Assembly (NCBI GenBank): GCA_020048795.1
Contig: JAIFMA010000022.1
Span: 1 to 8,898, forward strand
Source: Rhodoferax sp.
GTDB lineage: Bacteria; Pseudomonadota; Gammaproteobacteria; Burkholderiales; Burkholderiaceae_C
DNA length: 8,898 nt
Reading direction: 5' to 3'
Shown: one piece after another, positions 5,771 to 8,898 of the stretch
Numbering within the stretch: position 1 is the stretch's first letter
Layout: every line of letters begins with the position of its first letter
Program-made: the position numbers and the translations under genes
Notes under the pieces: generated by a model
Told to the model about the DNA's origin: nothing
The model's database searches: none
What the model saw: only the letters and a program-made list of their open reading frames with translations

Positions 5771-6148
5771 GTGCCAACCATTAACCAGTTAATCCGTCAG
5801 GGGCGTGCGGTCGAAACGATCAAGTCCAAAAGCCCGGCGATGGAAAATTCTCCACAACGTCGCGGTGTCTGCACCCGCGTTTACACCACGACCCCGAAAA
5901 AGCCCAATTCGGCTTTGCGTAAAGTTGCCAAAGTGCGCTTGACCAACGGGTTTGAGGTGATCTCTTACATCGGCGGCGAAGGCCACAATCTGCAGGAACA
6001 CAGCGTGGTGCTGGTTCGTGGCGGTCGGGTCAAGGACTTGCCCGGTGTGCGCTACCACATCGTGCGTGGCTCGCTCGACTTGCAAGGCGTGAAAGACCGC
6101 AAGCAGTCGCGCTCGAAATACGGTGCGAAACGTCCCAAGGCCAAATAA
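5771..6148 (+). CDS. rpsL: 30S ribosomal protein S12
   Basis: Protein S12 of the 30S decoding centre, 125 residues, first gene of the str operon. Conserved blocks are all present: QRRGVCTRVYTTTPKKPNSALRK in pieces from 30 to 51, LTNGFEVISYIGGEGHNLQEHS from 57 to 78, and GGRVKDLPGVRYH from 84 to 96. Lys43 and Lys88 are the wild-type residues at the two main streptomycin-resistance positions, so the sequence predicts a sensitive allele. Asp89 is the site that carries the beta-methylthio modification in E. coli. Translation starts at GTG 5771 behind AGGAGG; no in-frame ATG occurs before residue 24. The neighbour upstream is dacC rather than rpoC, so here the operon is not joined to rpoBC as it is in many other betaproteobacteria. 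Confidence 0.99.
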   Translation: MPTINQLIRQGRAVETIKSKSPAMENSPQRRGVCTRVYTTTPKKPNSALRKVAKVRLTNGFEVISYIGGEGHNLQEHSVVLVRGGRVKDLPGVRYHIVRGSLDLQGVKDRKQSRSKYGAKRPKAK

Positions 6149-6173
6149 GCTTTTCGGTTGTTTGAATAAAGGT

Positions 6174-6274
6174 GTTTGTTGCTGCGTGGCGCAGTCAGCA
6201 AACGTAGTGACCCAAGGTTCGGGTCGAGTAAGTGAGAGTCTTATTTGTTAACTCTCGCGGTGTTGTAAAACACC
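6174..6274 (+). promoter_or_regulatory. Hairpin cluster between rpsL and rpsG, candidate S7 autoregulatory site
   Basis: Four consecutive stems fit in the gap. (1) GTTTG..CTGCG (6174-6186) pairs with CGCAG..CAAAC (6190-6203), with a small bulge. (2) GACCC (6209-6213) pairs with GGGTC (6221-6225). (3) GAGAGT (6234-6239) pairs with ACTCTC (6251-6256), extendable to 6232/6258. (4) GGTGTT (6259-6264) pairs with AACACC (6269-6274) and is closed by a GTAA loop, which fits the GNRA tetraloop pattern. In E. coli, S7 represses its own translation by binding the rpsL-rpsG intercistronic RNA. The position therefore suggests the same role, but no homology to the E. coli site was shown. Confidence 0.45.
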
Positions 6275-6286
6275 AACTGAAGCAAT

Positions 6287-6294
6287 AGAGGTGA
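6287..6294 (+). promoter_or_regulatory. Shine-Dalgarno of rpsG
   Basis: AGAGGTGA, a long match to the 16S 3' end, lies four bases before the rpsG ATG at 6299. It is outside the hairpin cluster, so the site would be accessible unless an alternative fold occludes it. Confidence 0.75.
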
Positions 6295-6298
6295 AAAA

Positions 6299-6772
6299 AT
6301 GCCACGTCGTCGCGAAGTCCCTAAACGTGAAATTCTGCCGGATCCCAAGTACGGCAATGTCGAGTTGTCCAAATTCATGAACGTGATCATGGAAGGCGGC
6401 AAAAAAGCCGTTGCCGAGCGCATCATTTATGGCGCGTTAGAGCAGATCGCCAAAAAGCATCCCGATAAAGATGCCATGGAAGCCTTTACCGTGGCCATCA
6501 ACAACGTCAAGCCGCTGGTTGAAGTCAAGTCCCGCCGCGTCGGCGGTGCCAACTACCAGGTGCCCGTTGAAGTACGCCCGGTGCGCCGTCTGGCGCTGTC
6601 GATGCGCTGGATCAAGGAAGCCGCCCGCAAGCGTGGCGAAAAATCCATGGCCCTGCGTTTGGCTAACGAACTGCTGGAGGCCACCGAAGGCCGTGGCGGT
6701 GCCATGAAAAAGCGTGACGAAGTTCACCGCATGGCTGAGGCCAACAAGGCTTTCTCACACTTCCGTTTTTAA
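6299..6772 (+). CDS. rpsG: 30S ribosomal protein S7
   Basis: Primary 16S rRNA-binding protein that organises the head of the 30S subunit and contacts the E site. The 157-residue length matches the bacterial family. Landmarks are the N-terminal MPRRREVPKREILPDPKYG, the block KFMNVIMEGGKKAVAERIIYGAL in pieces from 25 to 47, VKSRRVGGANYQVPVEV near 76-92, and RWIKEAARKR near 103-112. The C-terminal helix has the typical KKRDEVHRMAEANKAFSHFRF ending. It is the second gene of the str operon and in E. coli is the operon's translational autoregulator, acting at the site just upstream. The start follows a strong AGAGGTGA. Confidence 0.99.
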   Translation: MPRRREVPKREILPDPKYGNVELSKFMNVIMEGGKKAVAERIIYGALEQIAKKHPDKDAMEAFTVAINNVKPLVEVKSRRVGGANYQVPVEVRPVRRLALSMRWIKEAARKRGEKSMALRLANELLEATEGRGGAMKKRDEVHRMAEANKAFSHFRF

Positions 6773-6780
6773 AACATTTG

Positions 6781-6811
6781 ACACAGTTCTCGGATAGTCT
6801 GAGACCTGTGT
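6781..6811 (+). promoter_or_regulatory. Long stem-loop in the rpsG-fusA gap
   Basis: ACACAG (6781-6786) pairs with CTGTGT (6806-6811). After one T-C mismatch, TCTCGGA (6788-6794) pairs with TCTGAGA (6798-6804) around the loop TAG. Thirteen of fourteen positions pair, including one G-U. No T tract follows, so it is not a standard intrinsic terminator. It starts eight bases after the rpsG stop and ends 59 bases before fusA. Confidence 0.5.
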
Positions 6812-6859
6812 ACCAAGTCGCGTCCTGCGGCTTGCCGTCTTTCAAGATACCGATCACCT

Positions 6860-6865
6860 AAGGAT
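6860..6865 (+). promoter_or_regulatory. Shine-Dalgarno of fusA
   Basis: AAGGAT lies five bases before the fusA ATG at 6871 and fits the usual spacing; it supports this start. Confidence 0.7.
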
Positions 6866-6870
6866 CCATC

Positions 6871-8898
6871 ATGGCTCGCCATACCCCCATTGAGCGCTAT
6901 CGCAATATAGGCATTTCGGCCCATATTGACGCTGGTAAAACCACCACCACTGAGCGCGTGCTTTTTTATACTGGCGTGAACCACAAAATCGGTGAAGTGC
7001 ACGATGGTGCTGCCACCATGGACTGGATGGAGCAGGAGCAAGAGCGTGGTATCACGATCACTTCTGCTGCCACCACTTGCTTCTGGAAGGGTATGGACAA
7101 ATCCTTGCCCGAGCACCGCATCAACATCATTGACACCCCTGGCCACGTTGACTTCACCATTGAAGTCGAGCGTTCCATGCGCGTGCTGGACGGTGCCTGC
7201 ATGGTTTATTGTGCTGTGGGTGGCGTGCAGCCCCAATCCGAGACGGTTTGGCGGCAGGCCAACAAATACAAGGTGCCACGTCTGGCCTTTGTGAACAAGA
7301 TGGACCGTACCGGTGCCAACTTCTTCAAGGTCGTGGAGCAGATGAAACTGCGCCTGAAAGCCAGCCCGGTGCCTATGGTGATCCCGATTGGTTCCGAAGA
7401 AAATTTCACCGGTGTGGTCGATTTGCTGAAGATGAAAGCCATTATTTGGGATGAGGCTTCACAAGGCATGCTGTTTGACTACCGTGAAATTCCGCCAGAG
7501 TTGCTCGAATTGGCCAAGCAATGGCGCGAAAAGATGGTGGAGGCTGCGGCCGAAGCGTCAGAGGAGTTTATGAACAAGTACCTCGAAGAAGGTGACCTGA
7601 CCGAAGAGGAAATCAAACTTGGCATCCGGACCCGCACCATCGCCAGCGAGATTCAGCCGATGTACTGCGGTTCTGCCTTCAAGAACAAGGGTGTGCAACG
7701 CATGCTTGATGCCGTGATTGAATTCATGCCCTCTCCGGTGGATATTCCGCCGGTCAAAGGCATGGACGAGGACGAAGCCCCGGTCGTGCGTCAAGCCAGT
7801 GACACGGAAAAATTTTCTGCTTTGGCATTCAAGCTGATGACAGACCCATTTGTCGGACAGTTGACTTTTGTGCGTGTTTATTCGGGTGTTTTGACCAAGG
7901 GTGACTCGGTTTACAACCCGATTCGTGGCAAGAAGGAGCGCATTGGTCGTATCGTGCAAATGCACGCCAACAAGCGCGAAGAGGTGAGCGAAATCGTCGC
8001 CGGTGACATTGCAGCCTGCATTGGCTTGAAGGAAGTAACTACTGGCGAGACCCTGTGCGACCCAACCGCCATCATCATGCTCGAACGCATGATCTTCCCT
8101 GAGCCGGTCATTACCCAGGCGGTCGAGCCCAAAACCAAGGTTGACCAGGAAAAAATGGGTATTGCGTTACAGCGTTTGGCCCAGGAAGATCCGTCATTCC
8201 GCGTTAAGACTGACGAAGAGTCTGGCCAGACCCTGATTGCCGGCATGGGCGAGTTGCACCTGGAAATCATTGTGGACCGGATGAAGCGCGAGTTTGGCGT
8301 GGAAGCCAATGTGGGCAAGCCGCAGGTGGCCTACCGCGAAACCATCCGTAAAACCATTGAGGATGCCGAAGGCAAATTTGTTCGCCAATCCGGTGGCAAG
8401 GGTCAGTACGGTCATGTGGTCTTGAAGATTGAACCCAACGAGCCTGGCAAGGGCATTGTGTTTGTAGATGCCATCAAGGGTGGTGTGGTGCCGCGCGAGT
8501 ACATTCCTGCGGTTGAAAAAGGCATTCACGAAGCGGTAACCCAAGGCGTGCTGGCTGGTTACCCGGTGGTCGATGTCAAAGTTACGCTGCATTTCGGTTC
8601 ATACCACGACGTGGACTCGAACGAACTGGCGTTCAAGATGGCGGCGATTTTTGGCTTCAAGGAAGGTTGCCGCAAGGCCAGCCCGGTCATTCTTGAGCCG
8701 ATGATGGCGGTCGAAGTGGAAACACCCGAAGACTACGCCGGCAATGTGATGGGCGACTTGTCTTCACGTCGCGGCATGGTGCAAGGCATGGAAGACATGG
8801 TTGGCGGCGGCAAGGCCATCAAGGCCGAAGTGCCCTTGTCTGAAATGTTTGGCTATTCCACGACCCTGCGCTCCATGTCGCAAGGCCGCGCCACTTAC
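6871..8898 (+). CDS. fusA: Elongation factor G, 3' end beyond the window
   Basis: GTPase that drives ribosomal translocation and, with RRF, ribosome recycling. The frame is open for 676 codons to the last base of the window, so only about 25 C-terminal residues of the usual ~700 are missing. GTPase motifs are intact: G1 AHIDAGKT (17-24), the G2 region GITITSAA (60-67), G3 DTPGH (88-92), G4 NKMD (142-145) and G5 GSA (267-269). The G-prime insert occupies about 155-260, domain II starts near 312, domain III near 412, domain IV near 485 (with GGKGQYGHV at 508-516) and domain V near 608. It is the third gene of the str operon, 98 bases after rpsG; tuf usually follows in this operon but lies outside the window. 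Confidence 0.98.
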   Translation, partial: MARHTPIERYRNIGISAHIDAGKTTTTERVLFYTGVNHKIGEVHDGAATMDWMEQEQERGITITSAATTCFWKGMDKSLPEHRINIIDTPGHVDFTIEVERSMRVLDGACMVYCAVGGVQPQSETVWRQANKYKVPRLAFVNKMDRTGANFFKVVEQMKLRLKASPVPMVIPIGSEENFTGVVDLLKMKAIIWDEASQGMLFDYREIPPELLELAKQWREKMVEAAAEASEEFMNKYLEEGDLTEEEIKLGIRTRTIASEIQPMYCGSAFKNKGVQRMLDAVIEFMPSPVDIPPVKGMDEDEAPVVRQASDTEKFSALAFKLMTDPFVGQLTFVRVYSGVLTKGDSVYNPIRGKKERIGRIVQMHANKREEVSEIVAGDIAACIGLKEVTTGETLCDPTAIIMLERMIFPEPVITQAVEPKTKVDQEKMGIALQRLAQEDPSFRVKTDEESGQTLIAGMGELHLEIIVDRMKREFGVEANVGKPQVAYRETIRKTIEDAEGKFVRQSGGKGQYGHVVLKIEPNEPGKGIVFVDAIKGGVVPREYIPAVEKGIHEAVTQGVLAGYPVVDVKVTLHFGSYHDVDSNELAFKMAAIFGFKEGCRKASPVILEPMMAVEVETPEDYAGNVMGDLSSRRGMVQGMEDMVGGGKAIKAEVPLSEMFGYSTTLRSMSQGRATY

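Noticed and set aside
5771..6148. Streptomycin-resistance allele of rpsL
   Set aside because: Lys43 and Lys88 are both wild type, so the sequence predicts sensitivity at the S12 level.
6778..6806. TTGACA at 6778-6783 as the -35 box of a fusA promoter
   Set aside because: No acceptable -10 box occurs 16-18 bases downstream, and the hexamer overlaps the stem of the intergenic hairpin.

Overview
The window looks like the chromosome of a Comamonadaceae-type betaproteobacterium (the Rhodoferax/Polaromonas/Acidovorax neighbourhood). The reasons are moderately high GC with strongly GC-biased third positions, S12, S7 and EF-G sequences close to those I remember from that family, and short palindromic fragments at gene ends that resemble an interspersed repeat I associate with it. 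The assignment comes from recall of protein families, not from a search.

Layout. Positions 43-2290 hold two minus-strand genes: a CorA-family divalent cation transporter (43-1206) downstream of hemB (1277-2290, porphobilinogen synthase with an aspartate-type, magnesium-dependent metal site). Divergent from hemB is a plus-strand group: a HemJ/UPF0093 ('CopD family') membrane protein whose 5' end is disrupted (intact from 2557 to 2895), a VanZ-like polytopic membrane protein (2903-4003) and a small thioredoxin-like [2Fe-2S] ferredoxin (4014-4391). Gaps of 7 and 10 bases suggest one transcript. A leader with a plausible promoter (2351-2379) and three GC-rich hairpins lies between hemB and the HemJ-like gene. 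Next comes dacC (4502-5647), a periplasmic D-Ala-D-Ala carboxypeptidase.

From about 5649 the str operon begins: an extended -10 promoter directly behind the dacC stop, a leader whose predicted 5' end is a stem-loop, then rpsL (S12, GTG start behind a near-perfect Shine-Dalgarno), rpsG (S7) and fusA (EF-G, cut off by the window end at codon 676 of about 700). The rpsL-rpsG gap (150 bases) and the rpsG-fusA gap (98 bases) both contain predicted RNA hairpins. The first is the place where S7 autoregulates in E. coli.

Functionally the window joins tetrapyrrole synthesis (HemB, HemJ-like), metal transport, an Fe-S protein, peptidoglycan trimming and core translation. I found no mobile element, CRISPR array, tRNA, rRNA, phage gene, defence system or biosynthetic cluster, and no clear sign of a new multi-gene system. 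The points most worth a second look are the broken start of the HemJ-like gene, the RNA structures in the str operon, and the repeat fragments that supply or abut stop codons.
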